Shown here: positions 1 through 7,437 of the stretch, one piece after another | How the letters are laid out: every line of letters starts with the position of its first letter | Numbering within the stretch: position 1 is the first letter of the stretch | Assembly: GCA_000437355.1 (NCBI GenBank) | Contig: FR899753.1 | Coordinates: forward strand, 23,186-41,532 | Reading direction: 5' to 3' | From: Firmicutes bacterium CAG:460 | GTDB taxonomy: Bacteria; Bacillota_I; Bacilli_A; RF39; UBA660 | Length of the DNA: 18,347 bases | The notes under the pieces: generated by a model | Seen by the model: the letters and a program-made list of their open reading frames with translations, nothing else | What the model was told of the DNA's origin: nothing | Databases searched by the model: none | Made by a program: the position numbers and the translations under genes

Positions 1-1221
1 CCAGTCATTTTCCTTAGCTTCTTTGTCTAATAAATCTATATATTTTTTATCATTTTTAACCTTTTGGGCTTCTTCTAACATTTTTAAAAATTCTTCATGA
101 TTATGACCGATTAAAACACTTTTATATTTTCTACATTCAGGCATATCCGTTGTAACAATTGGTTTATGAAGTGCCATATATTCAAAAATTTTGACTGGGC
201 TGGTAGATTTAGTTATATTGTTAATTTTAAATGGAATGGTAAGTATTTCTGCAAGTTTGGCATAATTTTTTAAAATTTTGTAATCTCTACTACCTAAGAA
301 ATAGACATTTTCTACATTTCCCATTTCTTCATCATATGATTCATCATATTTAATCCCAAATAATACAACATTATATTTGTTGGTTGATGCAATTTTCTTC
401 ACTAAATCATAATCAAACCATTTTGCAAGAGCTCCATAATACATTACTATAGGTTTGCCATTATTTAAAACGTCAACAAATTCTTTTTCAAAAACATAAT
501 CCTTGTCATAATATGTAAAGAAATTATAATCTACTCCGTTGCTTGAAAATACTAAATTATTTTTTCCTCTTCTTTTTATTACTTCTTTTTCTAAAGCATC
601 AGCCGTAACAACAACATATACTTCTTCATGATTCATTACATATTCATATTTATCTACTATATTTTGAGGCAAATTCTTAGTTCCAGCAAGTTCTGGAGAT
701 AAATGATCAATATATTCATATATAAATTTATAGCCATTATTTATATAATTTTCTATATTTTGAACAGATAATTTCCAATCTGTTGAATAAAGTTGAACAT
801 ATTTAGGTTTATTTATTTTTTCTAACTCTTTCATAAGTATTTTATTTAATGCAATATTATTAAAATTAATTAAATATATATTATCATTATGTTTTTTTAT
901 AGTTTTTACTTTGTCAGTCATTGTTGTGACTTCATAAAACATTAAACATTTTTCTTTAGCTAAATTATTTGCAATATGTTGAGGTCTTTGAAATAATGGA
1001 ACATTATAACCAAAGCTACTTCTCCATAAAATAACTCGGTCATAGGTTTCATTATCTAATATTTTTCTTATTATTTTTGAATATTTTCTTTTATTGAATA
1101 TAACTTTAAAACTAATTTTGTCTAAGTAATTTGCTATAATATAAGCTCTTAATTTTTTACAAAAACCAATGAATCCATATTTTTTATAAACATTTACTAA
1201 TTTAGATAATTTTTCTTTCAT
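1..1221 (-). CDS. GT-B fold glycosyltransferase (GT4/TuaH-like), C-terminus cut by window edge
   Basis: The reading frame is open from 1221 to the first base of the window, about 407 residues with no stop, so the gene is partial. An N-terminal RPQHIANNL motif (near residue 79) is typical of TuaH-like GT4 enzymes. The second half is the donor-binding domain: VVTADAL, then a SNGVDYNFF stretch, a YYGALAKWFDYDLV segment, and a TSPVKIFEYMALHKPIV motif that resembles the nucleotide-sugar site with its conserved Glu. No signal peptide or membrane segment is evident, so it probably works in the cytoplasm on a lipid-linked glycan. The start at 1221 is preferred to an in-frame ATG at 1230 because AGAAAAGAG lies 9 bases upstream of 1221 but abuts 1230. 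It has its own promoter just after the rmlB terminator. The donor and acceptor sugars cannot be told. Confidence 0.85.
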   Translation of the reverse strand, partial: MKEKLSKLVNVYKKYGFIGFCKKLRAYIIANYLDKISFKVIFNKRKYSKIIRKILDNETYDRVILWRSSFGYNVPLFQRPQHIANNLAKEKCLMFYEVTTMTDKVKTIKKHNDNIYLINFNNIALNKILMKELEKINKPKYVQLYSTDWKLSVQNIENYINNGYKFIYEYIDHLSPELAGTKNLPQNIVDKYEYVMNHEEVYVVVTADALEKEVIKRRGKNNLVFSSNGVDYNFFTYYDKDYVFEKEFVDVLNNGKPIVMYYGALAKWFDYDLVKKIASTNKYNVVLFGIKYDESYDEEMGNVENVYFLGSRDYKILKNYAKLAEILTIPFKINNITKSTSPVKIFEYMALHKPIVTTDMPECRKYKSVLIGHNHEEFLKMLEEAQKVKNDKKYIDLLDKEAKENDW

Positions 1222-1245
1222 CTTTATCATCTCTTTTCTAACAAT

Positions 1246-1274
1246 ATGATATCAAATAAAAGAAAAAAGTACAA
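1246..1274 (-). promoter_or_regulatory. Predicted vegetative promoter for the left-edge glycosyltransferase
   Basis: On the minus strand, TTGTAC (1269-1274) and TATCAT (1246-1251) are separated by exactly 17 bases, in a gap between a terminator and a coding start. The -10 matches the consensus at five of six positions and the -35 at three. A start near 1239 would leave a leader of about 18 bases holding the ribosome site. Confidence 0.55.
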
Positions 1275-1307
1275 GCTTTAGACTACAATTTAAAGGTTTA
1301 ATATTAG

Positions 1308-1339
1308 CAAAAAAACAATGAGAATTAAATTCTCATTGT
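1308..1339 (-). terminator. Rho-independent terminator after rmlB
   Basis: An 11-bp perfect stem (1315-1325 with 1329-1339) closes a 3-base loop and is followed, reading on the minus strand, by a run of seven T from 1315 to 1309 that starts within the last stem base. It lies 15 bases after the rmlB stop codon, so it ends the transcript that carries rmlA and rmlB. The symmetrical stem has A residues on its other side, but there is no plus-strand gene for it to serve. Confidence 0.85.
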
Positions 1340-1353
1340 CTTAAATTAATTAT

Positions 1354-2361
1354 TTAATTTTTATTATATGCTTTTTGATATGAACCGTCTTTAATATCAT
1401 CAATCCATTTTTGGTTATTTACATACCAATCAATAGTTTCTTTCATACCATCTTCAAAGTTATAAGTTCTATCCCAATGTAATTCTTTTTCAACTTTAGA
1501 AGAATCTATGGCATATCTTCTATCATGTCCTGGTCTATCACTAACAAAAGTTATTAATGATTCTGGTTTTCCTAATTGTTTAAGAATTGTTTTTACAACT
1601 TCTAAATTTGTTCTTTCAGAATGCCCACCTAGATTGTATACTTCACCAATTTTGCCTTCTCTTAATATTAAATCAACGCCAACATTATGATCATGTACAT
1701 GAATCCAGTCTCTTACATTTTCTCCAGTTCCATAAACAGGAATTGGTTCATCATTTAATGCTTTTGAAATAACTACAGGAATTAGTTTTTCTGGAAATTG
1801 ATATGGTCCATAGTTATTTGAGCATCTAGAAATAGTTGCTGGTAATCCAAAAGTTCTAATGTATGCCATTACTAGTAAATCAGCACTTGCTTTAGATGCT
1901 GAATATGGACTTGAAGTATGTATTGGATTTTCTTCAGTAAATAATAAATCTGGTCTATCTAAAGGTAAATCTCCATATACTTCATCAGTTGACACTTGAT
2001 GGTATCTTTTTACGCCATATTTTAATGATGCATCCATTAATACTTGTGTTCCTAAAATATTTGTTTTTAAAAATATTTCTGGATTTTTGATTGAATTGTC
2101 TACATGAGATTCTGCCGCAAAATTGATTACAGCATCAAATTTTTCTTCTTCAAATAAATTAAATACTTTTTCCCTATCTGTTATATCCATTTTAATAAAT
2201 CTAAAATTACTTTTATCTTCTAATTGAATTAGATTTTCATAATTACCTGCATATGTTAATGCATCTATACATACATATTCATCTTCTGGATAAGCATTTA
2301 CAACATAGTGTAAATAATTACTTCCTATAAATCCTGCTCCACCTGTTACTAATACTTTCAT
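1354..2361 (-). CDS. rmlB: dTDP-glucose 4,6-dehydratase RmlB
   Basis: Converts dTDP-glucose to dTDP-4-keto-6-deoxyglucose with bound NAD, the branch point for the deoxy amino sugars made in this locus. The 335 residues match the family length. The Rossmann motif GGAGFIG is at residues 7-13, AAESHVD at 82-88, the catalytic STDEVYGD at 124-131 and the SDR pair Tyr153/Lys157 in YSASK. An AGGAG ribosome site lies 9 bases before the ATG, inside the end of rmlA; the two genes are 2 bases apart and share the promoter upstream of rmlA. No rmlC or rmlD (the L-rhamnose steps) is present in the window, so the visible consumers of its product are the two aminotransferase branches. A terminator follows directly. 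Confidence 0.95.
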   Translation of the reverse strand: MKVLVTGGAGFIGSNYLHYVVNAYPEDEYVCIDALTYAGNYENLIQLEDKSNFRFIKMDITDREKVFNLFEEEKFDAVINFAAESHVDNSIKNPEIFLKTNILGTQVLMDASLKYGVKRYHQVSTDEVYGDLPLDRPDLLFTEENPIHTSSPYSASKASADLLVMAYIRTFGLPATISRCSNNYGPYQFPEKLIPVVISKALNDEPIPVYGTGENVRDWIHVHDHNVGVDLILREGKIGEVYNLGGHSERTNLEVVKTILKQLGKPESLITFVSDRPGHDRRYAIDSSKVEKELHWDRTYNFEDGMKETIDWYVNNQKWIDDIKDGSYQKAYNKN

Positions 2362-2363
2362 TT

Positions 2364-3236
2364 TTAAAATCTCCTATTCTTTAAAGTCAATAAATATTGT
2401 CCATAATCTGTTTGTTTTAAATCTTGTCCCAAAATTTCTAATTGTTCATCACTTATAAATCCACGTCTCCATGCTATTTCTTCTAAACAGGCAATGTACA
2501 ATCCTTGCATTTCTTGAATTTCTTCAATAAAACTTGATGCTTTTAACATATTTTGAGGTGTTCCTGTATCAAGCCAAGCAATTCCTCTATTCATTAATTG
2601 AACTTTTAATTTTCCTCTTCTTAAATATTCGTTATTTACAGATGTAATTTCAAGTTCTCCTCTTGCTGATGGTTTAACATTTTTAGATATTTCAATTACA
2701 TCATTATCATAAAAATATAATCCTGGTACTGCATAATTTGATTTTGGATTTTCTGGTTTTTCTTCAATTGACATAACATTAAAATCTTTATCAAATTCTA
2801 CAACTCCGAATGCTTTTGGATTTTTTACTCCAAAACCAAATATTGTAGCTCCTTCTTTATTATTTTGAGCTTCTCTTAAGATATCTGTCATTCCTTGACC
2901 GTAGAAAACATTATCTCCTAAAACTAAACAAACACTATCTTTTCCTATGAAATCTTCACCAATTATAAATGCTTCAGCTAATCCTTTGGGCTCTGCTTGT
3001 TCTTTATAAGAAATATTTATTCCTAATTTTGAACCATCACCTAATAATTCTTCATACATTGGCAAATCTCTTGGCGTTGATATTATTAAAATGTCTCTGA
3101 TGTCTGCTAACATCAAAATTGACAGCGGATAATATATCATTGGTTTGTCATATAATGGCAATAATTGTTTTGATACTACCTTAGTCATTGGGTACAATCT
3201 TGTACCTTTTCCTCCTGCTAAAATTATTCCTTTCAT
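2364..3236 (-). CDS. rmlA: Glucose-1-phosphate thymidylyltransferase RmlA
   Basis: Joins dTTP and glucose-1-phosphate to give dTDP-glucose, the first step of the deoxy-sugar pathway. The N-terminal nucleotide-binding signature GGKGTRLYP is at residues 8-16, followed by KQLLPLYDKPMIYYP, a GDNVFYG metal/nucleotide motif near residue 110 and WLDTGTP near residue 225. The 290 residues are the usual length of the short RmlA class. A strong GGAGG ribosome site sits 9 bases before the ATG, and a near-consensus promoter overlaps the end of the gene upstream. It is probably cotranscribed with rmlB, giving the pair expression at least partly independent of the long upstream gene series. Confidence 0.96.
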   Translation of the reverse strand: MKGIILAGGKGTRLYPMTKVVSKQLLPLYDKPMIYYPLSILMLADIRDILIISTPRDLPMYEELLGDGSKLGINISYKEQAEPKGLAEAFIIGEDFIGKDSVCLVLGDNVFYGQGMTDILREAQNNKEGATIFGFGVKNPKAFGVVEFDKDFNVMSIEEKPENPKSNYAVPGLYFYDNDVIEISKNVKPSARGELEITSVNNEYLRRGKLKVQLMNRGIAWLDTGTPQNMLKASSFIEEIQEMQGLYIACLEEIAWRRGFISDEQLEILGQDLKQTDYGQYLLTLKNRRF

Positions 3237-3263
3237 AAAAGTTTACCTCCATTTCTTAAATCT

Positions 3264-3292
3264 ATTATACCTGTTTTATTTATAAATGTCTA
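3264..3292 (-). promoter_or_regulatory. Strong predicted sigma-A promoter for rmlA-rmlB
   Basis: Reading the minus strand, TAGACA (3287-3292) and a perfect TATAAT (3264-3269) are separated by 17 bases. The -35 differs from consensus at one position and lies across the last codons of the upstream membrane-protein gene. The predicted start is about 20 bases before the rmlA coding start, leaving room for the GGAGG ribosome site. Confidence 0.75.
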
Positions 3293-4695
3293 GGCTTAAT
3301 ATAATTAAATAAATAACTTGGATTTACACCTAGGCTTTGATATAACGCTAAAAATATAATTATACATATTAATACAAATGCAAATGTTTCAAAAATAACA
3401 TAATTAACATTTCCTTTATTTGTTTTGCTTTTTAATTTGCTAATAATATTTGGAATTATTGGAGATAAAATTAAACAAGCAATAAATAATGTTCTTAAAG
3501 CTAGGAAATATCTATCTTCAACATGACCAAAACTTGCTACTAAACTTGGAAATAAAAATGTTAAAAATATGCATGTATTTAATCCAAAATAACTTTTTAT
3601 TTTTTTGGCATGTTCACGTAAATAATTATAAGTTAAATAGATACTTATAGCCATAAAGCAAATTGTAAATAGTGGATATGGATTTTTTAAAGGATATGTG
3701 TTAAGTGGGTCATTCATCAGACCTAAGAATAATCTTTCTGTCCATTTTACAATAAATTCTATCGGATGATGTAAAAATGTTTCTATATACATTCCTGGAG
3801 TAAAATAGTCATCTCCACTTTCAACTACTGATGTAGCTTCATCTCCTAAACTTGCCACTATTGACATACTTAAATTATCTGGAATCATTGCAGGATAATT
3901 TATCACAAGCATGTTCGCTGATAAACCATGAATTAACCATTGTGTTCCAGTTGGAATATTATTTCCTTTTTCTCGTCCATCTTCAACAATAAGATTTTCA
4001 TAAAGCTTATCAGGAACTTTTGTAACACTATATCCAATACCGAATATAATTAGTGTAATTACCATTACCTTGAGATTTTTTCTATTACTTTTTATAACAA
4101 AGCATATAAAATAAATAATTAATATTAGAGCTGAAATTGAATATTGTCCACTTAAACCACTACAAATTCCAAGCATTATTCCAAGTAATAAAGGTCGATA
4201 TTTTTTATAAGTATCATTATCTTTTATTTTAAATAATTGATTAATACTTAATATTAATATTAATAAACTCCAAAAGTCTACACTTAAAAATATAAAAACA
4301 TAAAATTCTAAAATCCAATAAAGAATTATAAATAAATATATTTGGTATACTTTTACTTCATAATTAAATATATTTTTTATTAAAAATGGTATTCCAATTG
4401 TGGTTAAATATGCAAATGATAATGCATGCATCATTTTTAAAATTAGAAATGTTGATATTCCTAATAGGTTTCCAACATAATAGCTAATTATCCCTGGAAT
4501 AAATGCATACAACCCCTTATACATTACATATGAATAGTATTTTTCATTACTAAAAAATGACCCAATTACTTTCCATGTTTCGTTTGCATCTAATCCTTGC
4601 AATAAATCACATTGATATATAAAACAAAATGAAATTATTGTTGCCATTATAAACATGAAACATTTTGAATTTAAAACTGTTTTAACTCTTTTCAT
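3280..4695 (-). CDS. Polytopic membrane protein, probable GT-C glycosyltransferase
   Basis: A 471-residue protein with roughly ten or more hydrophobic segments and no domain I can name with certainty. Three things suggest a GT-C enzyme, which uses polyprenyl-phosphate sugars outside the membrane. An acidic first outer loop follows the first membrane segment (Asp30, Asp36, Glu39 in the CDLLQGLDANETW stretch). A large hydrophilic loop of about 90 residues lies around 225-310. A late HVEDRYFLAL motif (391-400) recalls the charged/aromatic site near the end of many such enzymes. It follows the two SMR-like genes by 11 bases with an AAAGGAG ribosome site, and belongs with the GT2 and aminotransferase upstream. 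This would be the equivalent of ArnT or GtrC in a three-component decoration system. A Wzx/Wzy-type role is not excluded by sequence alone. Confidence 0.55.
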   Translation of the reverse strand: MKRVKTVLNSKCFMFIMATIISFCFIYQCDLLQGLDANETWKVIGSFFSNEKYYSYVMYKGLYAFIPGIISYYVGNLLGISTFLILKMMHALSFAYLTTIGIPFLIKNIFNYEVKVYQIYLFIILYWILEFYVFIFLSVDFWSLLILILSINQLFKIKDNDTYKKYRPLLLGIMLGICSGLSGQYSISALILIIYFICFVIKSNRKNLKVMVITLIIFGIGYSVTKVPDKLYENLIVEDGREKGNNIPTGTQWLIHGLSANMLVINYPAMIPDNLSMSIVASLGDEATSVVESGDDYFTPGMYIETFLHHPIEFIVKWTERLFLGLMNDPLNTYPLKNPYPLFTICFMAISIYLTYNYLREHAKKIKSYFGLNTCIFLTFLFPSLVASFGHVEDRYFLALRTLFIACLILSPIIPNIISKLKSKTNKGNVNYVIFETFAFVLICIIIFLALYQSLGVNPSYLFNYIKPRHL

Positions 4696-4706
4696 ATAAC
4701 TCCTTT

Positions 4707-5027
4707 TTATACAGAATATATAATTATTCCAATAATAATTATTATTATTCCTACAATTTGTCTTTTGCTAATTTTTTCTTTAAGAAATATATAACTTAAT
4801 ATTATTACAAATATAAAACTAAGAGATTGTAATATCTGCCCTAATGATAAACTTACCTTTTTGTATCCAACTAAAGTAAACAATGTTGAAATCACCATTA
4901 GACTATATCCACAAATTGTATATTTATTAATGTAAATATTTTTTTGTGCAGCACCTTTTTTTAAAATTATTTGACTAAAACTTGCTATTAAAATAGATAA
5001 AATAAATAAAACTACATATTTAATCAT
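4707..5027 (-). CDS. SMR/EamA-type small membrane protein, second of a pair (ArnF-like role)
   Basis: About 106 residues forming four hydrophobic segments with short loops, the size and pattern of small multidrug resistance and ArnE/ArnF proteins. The positive charges lie mainly in loop 1 (LKKGAAQKNIYINKY) and loop 3 (KEKISKRQ), few at the N-terminus and none at the C-terminus, which by the positive-inside rule suggests an N-out orientation, opposite to its partner. The ATG at 5027 is preferred over a GTG at 5036: GGGTG at 5034-5038 is a ribosome site 6 bases from 5027, and the GTG is part of it. The gene overlaps its partner by 8 bases. The likely role is flipping a polyprenyl-phosphate amino sugar; drug efflux is the alternative but does not fit the context. 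Confidence 0.7.
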   Translation of the reverse strand: MIKYVVLFILSILIASFSQIILKKGAAQKNIYINKYTICGYSLMVISTLFTLVGYKKVSLSLGQILQSLSFIFVIILSYIFLKEKISKRQIVGIIIIIIGIIIYSV

Positions 5028-5361
5028 TTTTTTCACCCGTTAAAATTGTTGCTACACCTAAAGTAGTTACAACTACCCCAATAATCATATTAATTGTTAC
5101 TTCCTCATTAAACAATAATATTCCAAAAATCATTCCCCATATAATTGTTGTTGCTTTAAAAAAATATACTTTTGATAAATCAAATTTATTTAACAACCTT
5201 TGCCAAGCAATTGAAAAAATACCTAAAGTTAATATTGATAATCCAAAAAACACTAATTTATAAAACATATTACTTTGAAGGGAAGCAAATTTCATAAACA
5301 CACTGGATAAAGAAAAAAACAAATATATAACTATAGCAAACAATACTGATTTTATCTTCAT
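5020..5361 (-). CDS. SMR/EamA-type small membrane protein, first of a pair (ArnE-like role)
   Basis: A 113-residue, four-segment membrane protein of the drug/metabolite transporter superfamily in its small form. Positive residues lie at the N-terminus (MKIK) and in loop 2 (four Lys/Arg in the RLLNKFDLSK region and just after it), while loop 3 carries only acidic residues (NEEV). This predicts N-in topology, opposite to the next gene, as expected of an antiparallel heterodimer. A PEEVT-like acidic turn before the last helix resembles EamA proteins in general. Its ATG overlaps the stop of the aminotransferase as ATGA, and an AGG ribosome site lies 8 bases upstream. Being tied to an aminotransferase and an ArnC/GtrB-like GT2 favours undecaprenyl-phosphate-sugar flipping. 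Confidence 0.72.
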   Translation of the reverse strand: MKIKSVLFAIVIYLFFSLSSVFMKFASLQSNMFYKLVFFGLSILTLGIFSIAWQRLLNKFDLSKVYFFKATTIIWGMIFGILLFNEEVTINMIIGVVVTTLGVATILTGEKND

Positions 5362-6497
5362 TTTGTTAACCTATCAAATAATTTATCTGATACTTCAAAT
5401 ATATAATTCATATCTTCTTCTGTTAAATCATAATACATTGGCATTCTTATTAATCTATTAGAATATTCTTCTGTTAATGGCAAATCCCCTTTTTTATATC
5501 CAAAATTTTCTCCCACTTTTGATAAATGCAAAGGTATATAATGAAATGGTGTTTCTATTTCATTTTCTTTATAAAATTTTATTGCTTCATCACGTGTTTC
5601 AGAGTCCTTAAAAATTAAATAATACATATGAGCATTATTTGTAGCATATTCAGGAATAAATGGTCTAGTAACTAAGCCAGCTTGTTCAAATTTTTCAAAA
5701 TAATTATTATATTTATTCCAAATGCTAATTCTTTTTTCTTGTATTTCTTTAATTCTTTCTAATTGACCATATAAAACAGCTGATAGTAAGTCTGATGGTA
5801 AAAAAGATGAACCTGGAACTTGCCATGTGTACTTATCAACAAATCCTTTGAAAAATTGTTTTCTATTTGTTCCTTTTTCTCTGACCATTTCTGCTGTTGT
5901 GAAATTATCAGGATTTTTAACTATTAATAATCCGCCTTCACCCATACCAATGTTTTTTGTTTCATGGAAACTATATGAGCCATAATCGCCAATTGTTCCT
6001 AATAATTTACCATTATAATATGAATCAATTGCTTGAGCTGCATCTTCAATTAATAATAAATTGTATTTTTGACAAATTTCTTCAATTTTATCCATTTCAC
6101 AAGCTACTCCAGCATAGTGTACTACTACTATTGCTTTTGTTTTTGATGTAATTTTTTCCTCAATTTTATTAGCATCAATATTCATCGTTCTAGGATCTAT
6201 ATCAACAAATACTGGTTTTGCTCCTCTTAATACAAAAGAATTGGCAGTTGAAACGAAAGTAAATGATGGTAAAATTACTTCATCGCCTTCTTTAATTCCA
6301 GATACTATTGCTGACATATCTAGTGCTGATGAACATGATGTGGTTAATAATATTGGTAAATTATATAATTCTTTAAATTTTTCTTCTACTAATTTTGTGT
6401 ACTTATTATCACCACAAAGTCTTCTACTTTCTAAACAGTCCAAAACATAATTTTTTTCTAAATCTGTTATTGTCATTCTATTAAATGGTATTTTCAT
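5358..6497 (-). CDS. dTDP-4-amino-4,6-dideoxyhexose transaminase, WecE/RffA-like
   Basis: A PLP-dependent sugar aminotransferase of the DegT/DnrJ/EryC1/StrS family, closest in its motifs to WecE (RffA), which turns dTDP-4-keto-6-deoxyglucose into dTDP-4-amino-4,6-dideoxygalactose (Fuc4N). Counting from the chosen start, the family motifs are TTSCSSALD (52-60), LPSFTFVSTAN (76-86), EDAAQ with the cofactor-pairing Asp152, and the Schiff-base Lys181 in SFHETKNIG, then a KGTNR segment and DKYTWQVPGSS. The start at 6497 (MKIPFN) is preferred to 6503: AGGA lies 7 bases before 6497 but only one base before 6503, and MxIPFN matches family N-termini. It overlaps the preceding GT2 gene by 17 bases. The product's 4-configuration (galacto as in WecE, or gluco as in VioA) is inferred, not proven. 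Confidence 0.85.
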   Translation of the reverse strand: MKIPFNRMTITDLEKNYVLDCLESRRLCGDNKYTKLVEEKFKELYNLPILLTTSCSSALDMSAIVSGIKEGDEVILPSFTFVSTANSFVLRGAKPVFVDIDPRTMNIDANKIEEKITSKTKAIVVVHYAGVACEMDKIEEICQKYNLLLIEDAAQAIDSYYNGKLLGTIGDYGSYSFHETKNIGMGEGGLLIVKNPDNFTTAEMVREKGTNRKQFFKGFVDKYTWQVPGSSFLPSDLLSAVLYGQLERIKEIQEKRISIWNKYNNYFEKFEQAGLVTRPFIPEYATNNAHMYYLIFKDSETRDEAIKFYKENEIETPFHYIPLHLSKVGENFGYKKGDLPLTEEYSNRLIRMPMYYDLTEEDMNYIFEVSDKLFDRLTK

Positions 6498-7437
6498 TTT
6501 CATTTCCTTCTTTCTTATTTTTAATTGATCTAATTATATATAAAGGCCTTTCTTTAACTTGCATAAATATATTTCCAACGTAAAGTCCAACTATCCCTAC
6601 CACAAAAGTAATTATTCCACCCATTAGACATATTATTGCGATGATACTTGGCCAACCAAGCACAAAATCAGTGCAAAAATGCATTATTACTAAACATATA
6701 ATTCCAATAAATGATAAAATTGACATTGCTAATCCAAAACTAACAATTATCTTTAAGAATTTATCTGATTGAGATAATAAAATATCTAAAGCCATTTTAA
6801 TTCTTTTTTTGAAATTGTATGAGGACTTTCCTTCTTTTCTTTTGTCATGTTCTACTTCAATAGATGTTTGTTTAAATCCCATCCATTGCAAATACATAAC
6901 AAAAGCCCTATGTTCTTCTCTCATTTTACAATAATTGTTGATAACATTTCTTGTACTAATACTAAAATTACATAATTCTGGATCATATTTTTGCCCAATT
7001 GCTGAGCTATAGATTTTGTAAAACATTTTTGATACCAAAATTTTGAAAAAACTATCTTTTCTATTTTTTCTTTTGGCAAAAACTACGTCGTACCCCTCAT
7101 TAATCTTATTATATAAATTTATTATTTCTTCTGGTTTGTCTTGTAAATCGCAATCCATTACTACAACATAATCTCCAGTTGAATAGTCCAGACCAGCTAA
7201 AATGGCTTTCATTTGACCAAAATTTCTGGATAATTCTATACCTACTACTTTTTCATCTTTATCTGTAATTTGTTCAATAACTTCCCATGAGTTTTGAGGG
7301 CAATTATCATTTACTAATATAATTTCATAATTATTAGTTATTTGTTTTAAACTTTTTGTTAATCTTTCGTAAAGTTCAACTAATGCACCTTTACATCCAT
7401 ATATTGGAATAACTACTGATATTTTTTTGTTATTCAT
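6481..7437 (-). CDS. Polyprenyl-phosphate glycosyltransferase, GT2 (DPM1/ArnC/GtrB-like)
   Basis: Probably transfers a sugar from its nucleotide to undecaprenyl phosphate on the inner membrane face. With the ATG at 7437 it has 318 residues, close to ArnC and GtrB. The GT-A domain shows SVVIPIYG (7-14), VNDNCPQNSWE, the metal motif DCDLQDKPEE (95-104) typical of this subfamily, and DKRKEGKSSYNF (198-209), the acceptor-loop signature. Two C-terminal membrane helices (about 229-252 and 264-290) and a short basic tail follow. An in-frame ATG at 7449 adds four residues, but the AAGGG ribosome site abuts it; the spacing to 7437 is 12 bases, rather long, so the start is moderately uncertain. It overlaps the ATP-grasp gene by 8 bases and is followed by the aminotransferase, implying its donor is the amino sugar made here. 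Confidence 0.88.
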   Translation of the reverse strand: MNNKKISVVIPIYGCKGALVELYERLTKSLKQITNNYEIILVNDNCPQNSWEVIEQITDKDEKVVGIELSRNFGQMKAILAGLDYSTGDYVVVMDCDLQDKPEEIINLYNKINEGYDVVFAKRKNRKDSFFKILVSKMFYKIYSSAIGQKYDPELCNFSISTRNVINNYCKMREEHRAFVMYLQWMGFKQTSIEVEHDKRKEGKSSYNFKKRIKMALDILLSQSDKFLKIIVSFGLAMSILSFIGIICLVIMHFCTDFVLGWPSIIAIICLMGGIITFVVGIVGLYVGNIFMQVKERPLYIIRSIKNKKEGNENENTI

